Part shown: positions 50,453 to 58,881 of the stretch, in pieces
Position numbering within the stretch: the first letter of the stretch is position 1
Layout: each line of letters begins with the position of its first letter
Source: a virus
Virus record (IMG/VR): IMGVR_UViG_3300027801_001493
Coordinates: 1 to 64,000 of that record
Length of the DNA: 64,000 nt
Direction: 5' to 3' (one strand)
Notes under the pieces: model-generated
Databases searched by the model: none
What the model saw: only the letters and a program-made list of their open reading frames with translations
Told to the model about the DNA's origin: nothing
Made by a program: the position numbers and the translations under genes

Positions 50453-50866
50453 TTAAGCAGACATGCGGACATAAGCAATCGAGCCGTAATCCGTTAAGTA
50501 TGAAGTACCATCACCTATATAAGACCTATCCATCTTAACTCTTAGGTATGTAAAGTTACCATTTATATTGTATGCTTCTGTACCAGTAAAGCCTGCTGTA
50601 CCAGTTATTGGGAATGTTTTAAATCCACCAGCCGAAACTGATTGTCCACCTGGTATTTGTATTGGAAAGTAATCAGCATCTGTAGGTGTTAAAGACAATG
50701 TTCCTTGTATAGTAACTCTGCCTTTAAAGGCGGCATACTGTATTGCAATGGTGTGCATACCATCTGAGTAGCCGTAGTAACTGTCACCTTCTACTTTATC
50801 AGTAGTAAGATTCATTTCGGAGTTTGTTGCTCCATGCACTAAAATTGATTTTCTATTAATGGTCAT
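50453..50866 (-). CDS. Small virion-type protein
   Basis: 137 residues, beta-rich: RVTIQGTLSLTPTDADYFPIQIPGGQSV and GFTGTEAYNINGNFTYLRVKMDRS resemble a jelly-roll or fibre-associated domain. The ATG lies 5 nt after a late promoter, so the mRNA is probably leaderless. Likely structural from position. Confidence 0.65.
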   Translation of the reverse strand: MTINRKSILVHGATNSEMNLTTDKVEGDSYYGYSDGMHTIAIQYAAFKGRVTIQGTLSLTPTDADYFPIQIPGGQSVSAGGFKTFPITGTAGFTGTEAYNINGNFTYLRVKMDRSYIGDGTSYLTDYGSIAYVRMSA

Positions 50867-50871
50867 ATTTG

Positions 50872-50879
50872 TATTTATC
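50872..50879 (-). promoter_or_regulatory. T4-type late promoter GATAAATA, leaderless spacing
   Basis: Minus-strand GCGATAAATACAAATATG; only 5 nt separate the promoter from the start codon at 50866. Confidence 0.65.
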
Positions 50880-50883
50880 GCTT

Positions 50884-51522
50884 TTAGTCATTTTTGATTA
50901 CAATGACTCGAATAATATTTTTAATTACATTGCCTTTTTGCAGTTTCATAAAGAACTGTACGTCTTCAATATCTTTTTCATTCAAGTATGTGTTTCGTGT
51001 ATTTGTTTTGCTATCAGCAACACTCATTACATTATCGCCCAAGTCTTCAAAATATTTATACCAATCCCGGCCCGTGGAGTGGTTTCCTCCACCATATACC
51101 TCGGCAACGTTGGGCCAATCCCATACAATTTTTGTATCAAACTTTCCAAAGTACTTGCTTGTTCTTATTTCCCATTGCTCTAACGCATGGTTGCTTATGG
51201 AATTAACTTTTTGTAATGCTTCACAATGAGACTTACTTATAGGACCCATAATTAAATTTACTGCATCACCAAATATATACATGAATTCTTCAAATGCATC
51301 TAATGTTTTAAAATACACATGCCTAGTATAGTTGTCTACTATCTTCATATGTTTGCTACGAAAGTCATCGTGTACATATCTAACAATAGCCGCAGATTTA
51401 TCTATATCTTCATAATTTATACTGTTACCAAGCAGTCTTACTTTAAAAGGATAATGTGCATAGTATACTTTATCAGAGCCTACTATTTTACAATTATACT
51501 TCTTTGGGTCTAGTGGTTTCAA
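50884..51522 (-). CDS. Hypothetical protein with TTG start
   Basis: 212 residues starting at TTG 51522 (KPLDPKKYNCKIVGSDKVYY), with GGAGAAG 7 nt upstream. There is no in-frame ATG before residue 59. It contains YFKTLDAFEEFMYIFGDAVNLIMGPISKSH and YLNEKDIEDVQFFMKLQKG. It overlaps the clpA end by 29 nt. Function unknown. Confidence 0.65.
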   Translation of the reverse strand: MKPLDPKKYNCKIVGSDKVYYAHYPFKVRLLGNSINYEDIDKSAAIVRYVHDDFRSKHMKIVDNYTRHVYFKTLDAFEEFMYIFGDAVNLIMGPISKSHCEALQKVNSISNHALEQWEIRTSKYFGKFDTKIVWDWPNVAEVYGGGNHSTGRDWYKYFEDLGDNVMSVADSKTNTRNTYLNEKDIEDVQFFMKLQKGNVIKNIIRVIVIKND

Positions 51523-53689
51523 TGTTTACTTCTCCATCTATGTCCTGAACAGTAACAAATAAATTTTTCATATCCTCAAATAAAATCTTTTTACTTAAAG
51601 GTTTTTTAAGTTCATTCTCGAACAATCGTTTTAATGGTCTCGCTCCCATTGATGGGTCGTATCCTTTATCTACAAAGTAAGTAACTGCACTCTTGTCTAG
51701 CTCTATTGCAATGTTTCTCTCTTTTAATTGTTCGTTAATTTCTTCTTCAAGGCGTTTTACAATCTTTTCAACTACACCTTTATCTAATTTGTTGAATCTA
51801 ATTACAGCATCTAATCTGTTTCTAAACTCTGGAGTGAAGAAACTTTTAACTGCCGCAACATCTGTATCAATTTTAGTATTTTTACCAAATCCAATTTTAA
51901 GTTTCTCTGCATCTGCGGCTCCTAAGTTACTGGTCATTAACAATACAACATTAGTAAAGTCTGTCTTTTTACCTGTTGCGCCTGTTAAGTGTCCATCGTC
52001 CATTACTTGTAGTAATACCTGCAATACCTCTGGTGCGGCTTTCTCAACCTCATCAAGTAACAATACGCAATTAGGATTTTCTTCTACTGCTGTGAGTAGT
52101 TGTCCTTGCCCCATTTTGCCTTCTGCATGTCCAACATATCCTGGAGGAGCACCAATAAGTTTACTTACACTATGTCGTTCCTGATACTCTGACATATCAA
52201 AACGTACTAGTTTACTTTCTAATGCTACTGCTAATTGTTTAGCACTTTCTGTTTTACCTGTACCAGTTGGTCCTACTAATAGGAAACTACCCACCGGCTT
52301 GTTCGCTTCTCTTAATCCTGATTTAGCAACTAGTATACTTTCAACAATGCTATCAATTGCTTCGTCTTGTCCGTATACTTTTGTTTTAATTCTTTTATCT
52401 AAACTTTTATATCCTTGTGTGCTATCAACATCAATAACATCTTTACCAATCTTACTCATCTTGCTTATAACATGTAGAATGTCATCTTGCATTACTTCTG
52501 TTTCGCCTCTGAGTTTTGTTCTGGCTCCAGCCGCATCAATAATATCTACTGCTTTGTCTGGGAAGAATTTATTCTTAATGTACCTGTCTGCTAAGTCTAC
52601 ACTTTTCTCTACCATTTCATCTGTGTACGTTACATTATGGAATGCTTCAAAGTAAGGCTTTAGTCCTACAGCAATTTTAATTGTATCTTCTACATTAGTA
52701 GGCTCAATATCTATACGTTGGAATCTACGCATTAATGCTTTGTCTTTTTCAAAATGTGTTGCGTACTCATCATTAGTTGTAGCACCCATAGTAAGCATCT
52801 TACCTCTTCCTAACACAGGCTTTAACAAGTTTGCTATATCTACATTACTACTGCCGGCACTACCGGCTCCCATTATCATATGAATCTCATCAATAAACAA
52901 TATAATGTTCTTGTTCTTTTCTAAGTTATCTAATACAATTTTAATACGTTCCTCAAAGTCTCCTCTGTATCTAGTACCAGCAAGTAAGGCACCAATGTCT
53001 AAGCTGAATACTGTTTTGTCTTTAAGTGCATTAGGTACTTGACCTTCTACAATTTTTAATGCTAGTCCTTCAGCAATAGCAGTTTTACCTGTGCCTGGCT
53101 CACCAATTAGTAATGGATTGTTTTTCTTACGTCTTGCTAAAATATGTACCAAGTCATCTACTTCTTCCATTCTACCTATAAGTGGATCTATCTCACTTTC
53201 AGATGCTTTTTCATTTAAGTTAATTAAAAATTCTTCTGCATCTTTCATAGCATCGCCAACACTTTGATTCTTAGTTAGGTGCTCTATAAGTTTAAATCTA
53301 TGTATACCGTTAAGTTCTAGTAAGTATCTAGCATGTGTATTCTCTTCTGATAGAATACTAACAAGTAAGTCCATTGCATTCACTTGTTCTCTAGCACTGA
53401 ATATTACTTGGGCAAATGCTCGTTGTAATACACGTTCGATACTAACAGTTTTCTTAGGTCTACCGTCCCATGGTACTTCACCATGTAGTCCATTGTATGC
53501 TGTATCGTTTAAGTATTCGTGTAAATCAGTCTTAGCGGTTTCCCAATCACATTCAACTAGTTGAAGTATATCTGTTACGTCAGAATCTTCTAGTAAGCAG
53601 TACACTAAATGTTCTAGTGTTACATACTCATGTTTGTTATCTGTTGCATAATTAACTGCACATTCTATTACATTATCTACGTTGCTCAT
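51494..53689 (-). CDS. clpA: ClpA-like AAA+ unfoldase
   Basis: 731 residues, near E. coli ClpA (758). The N-domain (VTLEHLVYCLLEDSDVTDIL) binds adaptors. The first AAA+ module has GEPGTGKT and IILFIDEIHMIMGAGSAG; the second has GPTGTGKT, LLLDEVEKA and RNRLDAVI. An IGF tripeptide at residues 599-601 aligns with the ClpA IGL loop that docks ClpP, so it may redirect host ClpP. No ClpP gene is in the window. It follows dnaJ behind an early promoter. Confidence 0.93.
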   Translation of the reverse strand: MSNVDNVIECAVNYATDNKHEYVTLEHLVYCLLEDSDVTDILQLVECDWETAKTDLHEYLNDTAYNGLHGEVPWDGRPKKTVSIERVLQRAFAQVIFSAREQVNAMDLLVSILSEENTHARYLLELNGIHRFKLIEHLTKNQSVGDAMKDAEEFLINLNEKASESEIDPLIGRMEEVDDLVHILARRKKNNPLLIGEPGTGKTAIAEGLALKIVEGQVPNALKDKTVFSLDIGALLAGTRYRGDFEERIKIVLDNLEKNKNIILFIDEIHMIMGAGSAGSSNVDIANLLKPVLGRGKMLTMGATTNDEYATHFEKDKALMRRFQRIDIEPTNVEDTIKIAVGLKPYFEAFHNVTYTDEMVEKSVDLADRYIKNKFFPDKAVDIIDAAGARTKLRGETEVMQDDILHVISKMSKIGKDVIDVDSTQGYKSLDKRIKTKVYGQDEAIDSIVESILVAKSGLREANKPVGSFLLVGPTGTGKTESAKQLAVALESKLVRFDMSEYQERHSVSKLIGAPPGYVGHAEGKMGQGQLLTAVEENPNCVLLLDEVEKAAPEVLQVLLQVMDDGHLTGATGKKTDFTNVVLLMTSNLGAADAEKLKIGFGKNTKIDTDVAAVKSFFTPEFRNRLDAVIRFNKLDKGVVEKIVKRLEEEINEQLKERNIAIELDKSAVTYFVDKGYDPSMGARPLKRLFENELKKPLSKKILFEDMKNLFVTVQDIDGEVNIETTRPKEV

Positions 53690-53697
53690 ACTACTAT

Positions 53698-54492
53698 TTA
53701 CATCTCCTTATCAATAAAGTTGCCGAATCTTTGCAACTGTTCTTCTGTTAAATTTGGGGTAGTTACATCTACTATTACAAATAGGTCTCCTACACGCCCT
53801 CCTTGGGGGTTTGACATACCTTTTCCTTGTAATTTTAATCTGCTCTGAGGAGCCGAATTTTTTGGAACTTTTACTTCAAACTCTTTTCCATCTAAGTGAT
53901 GAAACCTCACAACTGTACCAGTGATTGCTTGTATGTAATTTATTTGTACTCTAACAAATAAATTGTTACGTTCCCTTCCCCACTCTTGTGGTTCGTGTAC
54001 AAACACTCTGCATATTAAATCTCCAGCTGGTATGCCTTGTTGTTGTATTGGACCTTTACCACGCATAACAAACTTACTGCCTTGCTCAGTTCCCATTGGG
54101 ATAGTTAGTTTATATTTTGCATAGCCTGTATCAATTATTTTCTCTGTACCTGAATATACTTCTGCTAAGTCTACATGAACATCACATACTGCATCTGGGT
54201 TACGTTGGGGTCTTCGCTGTTGTCTAAAGCCTCCGCCAAATATATCACTAAATACATCTCCAAAAGGATTACCTTGTCCAAAAGGATCTTGTCCTTGAAA
54301 AGGACTTGGGTTATCGTACTGCTGTCTCTTATCAGGATCGCTTAATACTTCGTATGCTTGTTGTATCTTTTTAAACTCTTCTGGATCGCCGCCTTTGTCA
54401 GGGTGATGTTTACTCGCAAGTTTACGAAAAGACTGTTTAATCTCCGCTTTATCTGATTGAGGTGTAACACCTAATGTTTGGTAATGGTCCAT
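53698..54492 (-). CDS. dnaJ: DnaJ-family co-chaperone (class B, CbpA-like)
   Basis: 264 residues. The J domain (1-65) has HPDKGG (HPD near residue 32); a Gly/Phe region (GQDPFGQGNPFGDVFSDIFGGG) follows; the Cys-rich zinc finger of class A DnaJ is absent; and the C-terminal substrate domains (PAGDLICRVFV, NLFVRVQINY) end in LQRFGNFIDKEM. It would recruit host DnaK. The gene starts 6 nt from the -10 of an early promoter. Confidence 0.93.
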   Translation of the reverse strand: MDHYQTLGVTPQSDKAEIKQSFRKLASKHHPDKGGDPEEFKKIQQAYEVLSDPDKRQQYDNPSPFQGQDPFGQGNPFGDVFSDIFGGGFRQQRRPQRNPDAVCDVHVDLAEVYSGTEKIIDTGYAKYKLTIPMGTEQGSKFVMRGKGPIQQQGIPAGDLICRVFVHEPQEWGRERNNLFVRVQINYIQAITGTVVRFHHLDGKEFEVKVPKNSAPQSRLKLQGKGMSNPQGGRVGDLFVIVDVTTPNLTEEQLQRFGNFIDKEM

Positions 54493-54498
54493 GACTTA

Positions 54499-54527
54499 AT
54501 TATATACTACTAGTTGTAGGAAGTCAA
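54499..54527 (-). promoter_or_regulatory. Early promoter, predicted leaderless start
   Basis: TTGACT, 17 nt, TATAAT on the minus strand, then 6 nt (TAAGTC) to the dnaJ ATG. Separates early dnaJ-clpA from the late operon upstream. Confidence 0.82.
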
Positions 54528-54534
54528 GTTAAAA

Positions 54535-54765
54535 CTATGCTAGGTCGTTTACTAGAGCTATTAAGTCTTTAACTGTCTTGATGTCATCTATATCGTCGTC
54601 TGCAATTTCTATATCAAACTCATTTTCAAATGCTAAAACAACTTCTACTGAGTCCAAACTATCAAAGTTTAAATCATCAAAGAGATGTGAATCTTCTTTA
54701 ATCTTTTCTTTTGGTATGTTTAGTTCTGTTGAAATTACTTTTTGTACTTGTTCAAATATATTCAT
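54535..54765 (-). CDS. acpP: Acyl carrier protein
   Basis: 76 residues, the length of E. coli AcpP. The phosphopantetheine site is DSL at residues 35-37 (Ser36, as in AcpP), in DLNFDSLDSVEVVLAFENEF, followed by acidic helix II and KTVKDLIALV. It would need a host phosphopantetheinyl transferase. It lies 2 nt after a lipoprotein gene in a late-promoter operon. It may compete with host AcpP or carry an acyl group for another phage enzyme; no acyltransferase is visible nearby. Confidence 0.93.
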   Translation of the reverse strand: MNIFEQVQKVISTELNIPKEKIKEDSHLFDDLNFDSLDSVEVVLAFENEFDIEIADDDIDDIKTVKDLIALVNDLA

Positions 54766-54767
54766 TA

Positions 54768-55502
54768 TTAATCCTTACTGCCTAATGACGGTAATAGTGA
54801 TGATAGACTGAATGCACTTTTTGTTTCTTGTACATCTGGTGCTGGTCCAGTCGGGGTTTCATTGTCAGCCTCTGCGGCATCCTTGTCGTTTTGTTGTCTT
54901 TCTTTATTCTCTTCTAGCCAACCTTCTTTACCTTTAGGAGCAGTTGCCTCTCTATAGTAATATATTATATCTTTCTGTTGACCAATGTATCGCTTAATCT
55001 CTTGTAGGTTAGCAGACATTTTTTCATAGCCTACTGGAGTCATTGCAAATATAACAAAGTCTCCATCTAACATTATTTCGACTTCTACAATCTTTTGTTC
55101 TAAGTTACCACATACTTGGATAACACCATTGCCATCTGTTAAGTGTTCTAATTCTACACGTTTGTTCTTTTCATCTCTTTGAACTACTCGTTTTGTTGTA
55201 CCATCTTCTTGTGCAACTTGGTCGTATGCAAATCTTTCTGTGGTGTAATACCACTTACCTTGTGATAATGTTTTCTTGCCTGTTGCAGGTTTGCATGGAG
55301 TATTAGTAATAACTTTCCAGTCTACATCATTTAAGTTAATTGATTGTGGTAAAGGTGGTGCGTATATTTCTACTTCAACAGTTTCAGTAATTACTTTAAC
55401 TGGAGGTAAAGGTTGGAAGCCAGTTGAAGCACATGATGTCATAAGAAATGCTAGTGCTAGAATTGATGCTGTCTGTATTGTTTTTCTGTTTAAAATATCC
55501 AT
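54768..55502 (-). CDS. Lipoprotein, spanin-like candidate
   Basis: 244 residues from ATG 55502. The signal and lipobox are SILALAFLMTSC with Cys24 as the lipidated residue, followed by a Pro-rich stretch (FQPLPPVKV, YAPPLPQS). A C-terminal charged helix runs on to GPAPDVQETKSAF. It is much longer than typical o-spanins. It overlaps a small membrane gene by 13 nt. An outer-membrane lysis role is inferred from lipidation and the coiled-coil membrane protein upstream. Confidence 0.7.
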   Translation of the reverse strand: MDILNRKTIQTASILALAFLMTSCASTGFQPLPPVKVITETVEVEIYAPPLPQSINLNDVDWKVITNTPCKPATGKKTLSQGKWYYTTERFAYDQVAQEDGTTKRVVQRDEKNKRVELEHLTDGNGVIQVCGNLEQKIVEVEIMLDGDFVIFAMTPVGYEKMSANLQEIKRYIGQQKDIIYYYREATAPKGKEGWLEENKERQQNDKDAAEADNETPTGPAPDVQETKSAFSLSSLLPSLGSKD

Positions 55503-55642
55503 TGTATAATAAGTGTTAGTAGCACTCCTTTCGAAAATGCCATCCATAAGTATGTGTAGTCGTTAATATTGTATTTGTCTTGAAAATCTTCAACCGCGTC
55601 TTTGTGCCAGTCTATAATGTCGTTTAATGTTTCTTTAATCAT
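55490..55642 (-). CDS. Small membrane protein (50 residues)
   Basis: Reads MIKETLNDIIDWHKDAVEDF, then a C-terminal hydrophobic segment (WMAFSKGVLLTLIIQWIF). I recognise the pattern from conserved marine T4-like small proteins. It overlaps the flanking genes by 8 and 13 nt. Confidence 0.7.
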   Translation of the reverse strand: MIKETLNDIIDWHKDAVEDFQDKYNINDYTYLWMAFSKGVLLTLIIQWIF

Positions 55643-56072
55643 CTGCTCTCTCCACTTCATTTAAATTAGCAACTTCCTTGCTGTCTTGTTCTACTGCTCT
55701 AAATATACTACTAGTAGCATCATTGGCTCTACTTTCAATCATGCCAGGTCTTAATCTAGACAGTTTAGTAAAGTTATGGTCACTGAATATCTTCTGAGCT
55801 TCTTTTGCCTGTCTTTCCCACTCATTGGATTTAACTGTAAGGTCTCCAATTTGTGCTATTTGTTTGCTGTTACTCTCTTCTAAACCTCTAATAGTTGATT
55901 CGTTAATATCTGCCGCACTTTGTAACGAAACGTTGTGTTGGTTAAGTACATTGATTTGAATTTGTTGTTCTTCTACTTGCTTTGTTAAGCCGTTAACTAT
56001 AAACGTATGGGCTCCATAGGCAAATAAAAGTGCTATCCCTACAAAGGGTAATGATTTAATAAATGCTAACAT
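55635..56072 (-). CDS. Coiled-coil membrane protein, i-spanin-like
   Basis: 145 residues. The N-terminal membrane anchor (FVGIALLFAYGAHTFIV) is followed by a long coiled coil (QVEEQQIQINVLNQHNVSLQSAADINESTI...) and a C-terminal FTKLSRLRPGMIESRANDATSSIFRAVEQ. This is the layout of Rz-type inner membrane spanins. Pairing with the lipoprotein is inference. Confidence 0.6.
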   Translation of the reverse strand: MLAFIKSLPFVGIALLFAYGAHTFIVNGLTKQVEEQQIQINVLNQHNVSLQSAADINESTIRGLEESNSKQIAQIGDLTVKSNEWERQAKEAQKIFSDHNFTKLSRLRPGMIESRANDATSSIFRAVEQDSKEVANLNEVERADD

Positions 56073-56824
56073 GGTTTTGCAACTAACACTTGGTCAGTAG
56101 CAGGATTGTGGAATACAATATGCTTATTGATTGGAATGATGTTTAACTCTCCTCTCATGCTTTCTAATGTACTCACTAAAGTCTTATCCCAATCGTAATC
56201 TATTGCCGCTTCGGATATGCCTGCTTCTTCTAGTGTTACCTTTCCTTCTCCAAATTGTACAAATTCTAGTTGTAATTTATACTTATAGTCTCTAATTGTT
56301 AAGACGTTGTTTTCAAGAACACAATCTTTGATAAACGTATTGTTCAGAATAAAATCTTCTATTTCTACTATTTTCATATTCTCATCCGCTTTTGTTTTTT
56401 GTTCTTTTGTTTGGTAAGTCTCAGGTGATTGCTTAATAAGTGTTTCGAGCATAGGATCACTTAGTGAAAGTTCTGAATCAGATAGTAAAGGTTTAACTTG
56501 CCAATCAAGGTTACCACTTACATTAATAATATCTTTACAAAGGTTTCTTAAGCCTTCTATCATACCTTCTGTTCTGTCTACTTCAACAAACACCATATAA
56601 AGATTATCTTCATTTGGGTTTGGTGTTACTTCAACATCTCTGTGTTCATGTATACTCTTTGAAATAAATTTTGCTAAATCGTCTCCAGCATTTTGTTCTG
56701 TTACATAAAATCCTATAACTGCAATGTCTTCTTTCTCTCCAGTCTTTGGTTCGAATTCATCTACACTAACTTTATTTGTAACTACACCTTGTAGGTCACC
56801 ATGTTTTAATGCTTCTTTTATCAT
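56066..56824 (-). CDS. Conserved hypothetical protein
   Basis: 252 residues, acidic. It includes IAVIGFYVTEQNAGDDLAKFISKS, a stretch of the form VFVEVDRTEGMIEGLRNLCKDI and a C-terminal LESMRGELNIIPINKHIVFHNP. I recognise it as a conserved marine T4-like protein; a virion role has been suggested for relatives but is not shown here. Confidence 0.6.
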   Translation of the reverse strand: MIKEALKHGDLQGVVTNKVSVDEFEPKTGEKEDIAVIGFYVTEQNAGDDLAKFISKSIHEHRDVEVTPNPNEDNLYMVFVEVDRTEGMIEGLRNLCKDIINVSGNLDWQVKPLLSDSELSLSDPMLETLIKQSPETYQTKEQKTKADENMKIVEIEDFILNNTFIKDCVLENNVLTIRDYKYKLQLEFVQFGEGKVTLEEAGISEAAIDYDWDKTLVSTLESMRGELNIIPINKHIVFHNPATDQVLVAKPC

Positions 56825-56826
56825 TA

Positions 56827-57171
56827 TTATTCTCCTGGATGATCTTTTTGATGTTCTTTCATGTGTTCATCAAACTCTGTCTGAATTTTTGATATTTCCT
56901 TTTGTAGGTATTCAATGTTTAAATCTTGTACAGCATCATCAGGTAACGCACCCAACTCACCTCTTGGCCATTTGATTCTAAACTCTGAATTAATCTCTAC
57001 AGAATCTTGCATTCTAACTGTGTCTAATTGTAATTGAGAAATCTCTCCAGTCAGTGTAAAATATACACCTGCTATAGACAATATAGTAATCAGTATTCCT
57101 ACTAGACTTTTTATATCTATTGTTAGTTGACTCCTGTCGTTCAACGCTATTGGTTTGATGTCTTCACTCAT
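56827..57171 (-). CDS. Membrane protein with coiled-coil tail
   Basis: 114 residues. One membrane segment (LVGILITILSIAGVYFTLTG), then charged helices including IEYLQKEISKIQTEFDEHMKEHQKDH. It overlaps the preceding gene by 4 nt and is 2 nt from the next one. Function unknown. Confidence 0.65.
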   Translation of the reverse strand: MSEDIKPIALNDRSQLTIDIKSLVGILITILSIAGVYFTLTGEISQLQLDTVRMQDSVEINSEFRIKWPRGELGALPDDAVQDLNIEYLQKEISKIQTEFDEHMKEHQKDHPGE

Positions 57172-57728
57172 ACTAAAGGTGCCTCCGCTCCAGGTACAGC
57201 CATGTTAGGGTCTGGATTAACGTTAGGTTGTTCTAATGCTTGGTCCTGAGCACTTTGCATTGCTTCTAAATCAACATAACTATCTTCTGCCGCTTCTACT
57301 TGTTCTCTGCTAAACTCATCTACATAACGTCTTGGCATTTTAATCTCAACTATCCAAATAGGATGGTCTTGTTTTTTTGCAACACGTCTTGGATTCATAC
57401 CTCTAACTTTAACTTCTGTGTCCTCTATGCTTTTGATAGGTCTCGAAGTAACTAATGTATCTTTGTACATTTTAACTTCACAGTCGTTTTCTTTTAAACG
57501 TAATAGCCCTTCTGGATCAGGCATTCCCTTATGCTTGTACATTAAAGCAACTTCTACAAAGTATCTACCTAACTTAGGGCCAGCAATTACTTCGCCTTGA
57601 TCCCAATTCTTGTATGCATATAAGTCAAAGTTGTCAATTACACCTTCAAACTCGCATAACATATCTAAAAGAGTGTTAGTATCTGATATCTTTTTTACGT
57701 TATCGTTAATAATTTTAATAGTTTGCAT
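57168..57728 (-). CDS. Conserved T4-like phage protein
   Basis: 186 residues. LDMLCEFEGVIDNFDLYAYKNWDQGEVIAGPKLGRYFVEVALMYKHKGMPDPEGL is a block conserved in marine T4-like phages. The tail is Pro/Gln/Ala-rich (PNVNPDPNMAVPGAEAP). Likely structural; it is the first gene of the late operon that ends with acpP. Confidence 0.65.
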   Translation of the reverse strand: MQTIKIINDNVKKISDTNTLLDMLCEFEGVIDNFDLYAYKNWDQGEVIAGPKLGRYFVEVALMYKHKGMPDPEGLLRLKENDCEVKMYKDTLVTSRPIKSIEDTEVKVRGMNPRRVAKKQDHPIWIVEIKMPRRYVDEFSREQVEAAEDSYVDLEAMQSAQDQALEQPNVNPDPNMAVPGAEAPLV

Positions 57729-57751
57729 TTTATATATTTCCTAATTACATG

Positions 57752-57759
57752 TATTTATG
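57752..57759 (-). promoter_or_regulatory. T4-type late promoter CATAAATA
   Basis: Minus-strand GCATAAATACATG about 24 nt before the ATG at 57728. It probably drives the operon down to acpP (54535). Confidence 0.6.
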
Positions 57760-57791
57760 CAAAAAAGATAAACTCCAGCCGTTTTTTAAAA

Positions 57792-57815
57792 CAGGTGTTT
57801 AACATTTTACACCTG
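57792..57815. terminator. Stem-loop, weak terminator
   Basis: CAGGTGT...ACACCTG, a 7-bp stem with a 10-nt loop. The minus strand continues TTTTAAAAAAC, so a weak terminator for transcripts coming from the right is possible. Confidence 0.4.
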
Positions 57816-57887
57816 ATGCTAAATATTTTATGTATTATGATAATCAACCATATAAAAAGTTGTCGACAAACATTACATCCAACATAT

Positions 57888-57920
57888 ACCGTGATGGGGC
57901 AATCCATTTACGGTTTTTTT
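57888..57920 (+). terminator. Terminator/attenuator in the phoH leader
   Basis: ACCGT-g-ATGG...CCAT-tt-ACGGT stem followed by seven T, 24 nt before the phoH start codon. A TTGTCGACAA palindrome lies 20 nt upstream. It may attenuate phoH or end an upstream transcript. Confidence 0.55.
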
Positions 57921-57943
57921 ATGGCTCAACCAAGGAGACTATT

Positions 57944-58690
57944 ATGTCAAGAAGTAAAAGAAAAGACAAGAAGTTTAAAACTAGATTCAAGGAGAACGCA
58001 CATTTGAAAATAATCGCAGGCGGTCAAGTCGAGACTATAAAACGACAAACCAAAGTAAACATAGTTCCACGTAACTTTAAACAAGACGATTTATTAGGAT
58101 TGTTATCCGATTCCACCAAACCCATTGTATTCGCTACAGGACCAGCAGGAACTGGTAAGACCATTGTGAGTACATTATATGCTATCAAGCAATTCAGGGA
58201 AGGGAAGTGTGATAAGATAATAATTACGAGACCAGCAGTAAGTGTAGATGAGCAACACGGATTCTTGCCCGGTACATTAGTGGAGAAGATGGCTCCATGG
58301 ACACGCCCTATAATGGATGTGTTCGAAGAATTCTATCACCCCAAAGAGATTGAATATCTTGTTGAGGAGAACAAGGTAGAAATAGCACCGTTGGCATACA
58401 TGAGAGGTAGAACATTTAAAAATGCTATCATACTTGCAGATGAAATGCAGAATGCTACAAAAGAGCAGATCAAAATGTTATTAACAAGGATAGGAGATAA
58501 TAGTAAACTTATTGTTAATGGCGATTTGAATCAGCACGATAGAGGTTATGAGACCAACGGCTTAAAGGACTTTCTGGCTAGGTTAAAGGAAAGTAGTTCT
58601 AGTATGATGGGTTTAATTGAGTTTGACCACAATCAAATTGAAAGGCACCCGGCAGTTAGTGAGGTACTTAGGATTTATCAATCCGAGTAA
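57944..58690 (+). CDS. phoH: PhoH-like ATPase
   Basis: 248 residues from ATG 57944, after AAGGAGACTATT. A basic N-terminus is followed by Walker A ATGPAGTGKT, IITRPAVSVDEQHGFLPGT, Walker B ILADEMQNA, and GDLNQHD, all typical of PhoH. PhoH proteins are RNA-helicase-like ATPases common in marine phages; their role is unsettled. The frame is open upstream to 57830 but that part is unlikely to be translated. A terminator-like hairpin precedes it. Confidence 0.92.
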   Translation: MSRSKRKDKKFKTRFKENAHLKIIAGGQVETIKRQTKVNIVPRNFKQDDLLGLLSDSTKPIVFATGPAGTGKTIVSTLYAIKQFREGKCDKIIITRPAVSVDEQHGFLPGTLVEKMAPWTRPIMDVFEEFYHPKEIEYLVEENKVEIAPLAYMRGRTFKNAIILADEMQNATKEQIKMLLTRIGDNSKLIVNGDLNQHDRGYETNGLKDFLARLKESSSSMMGLIEFDHNQIERHPAVSEVLRIYQSE

Positions 58691-58880
58691 GTAACTCTCT
58701 TAACACGTTCTGACACAGTTCACCGAATTGGGAGTCTTGTATATCATATAAGTCTCTCATTCGGTCTACTGCACTTTGTACAGCTCTTAACGGATCTGGA
58801 TTTCCACCAACAACATGTTTCCAAACAAACCCACCTGGCTTAAACTCTGGTTCTTTTAAAATTTCTTGAACATTGTCCAA
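58668..58880 (-). CDS. Small hypothetical protein
   Basis: 70 residues, with EFKPGGFVWKHVVGGNPDPLRAVQSAVDRMRDLYDI and a helical end. It lies 1 nt after the methyltransferase-like gene. Convergent with phoH, with a 23-nt overlap. Confidence 0.65.
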   Translation of the reverse strand: MDNVQEILKEPEFKPGGFVWKHVVGGNPDPLRAVQSAVDRMRDLYDIQDSQFGELCQNVLRELLTRIDKS

Positions 58881-58881
58881 T

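Noticed and set aside
57723-58007. Plus-strand frame over the phoH leader
   Set aside because: It overlaps phoH in another frame and crosses the terminator-like hairpin; no ribosome site.
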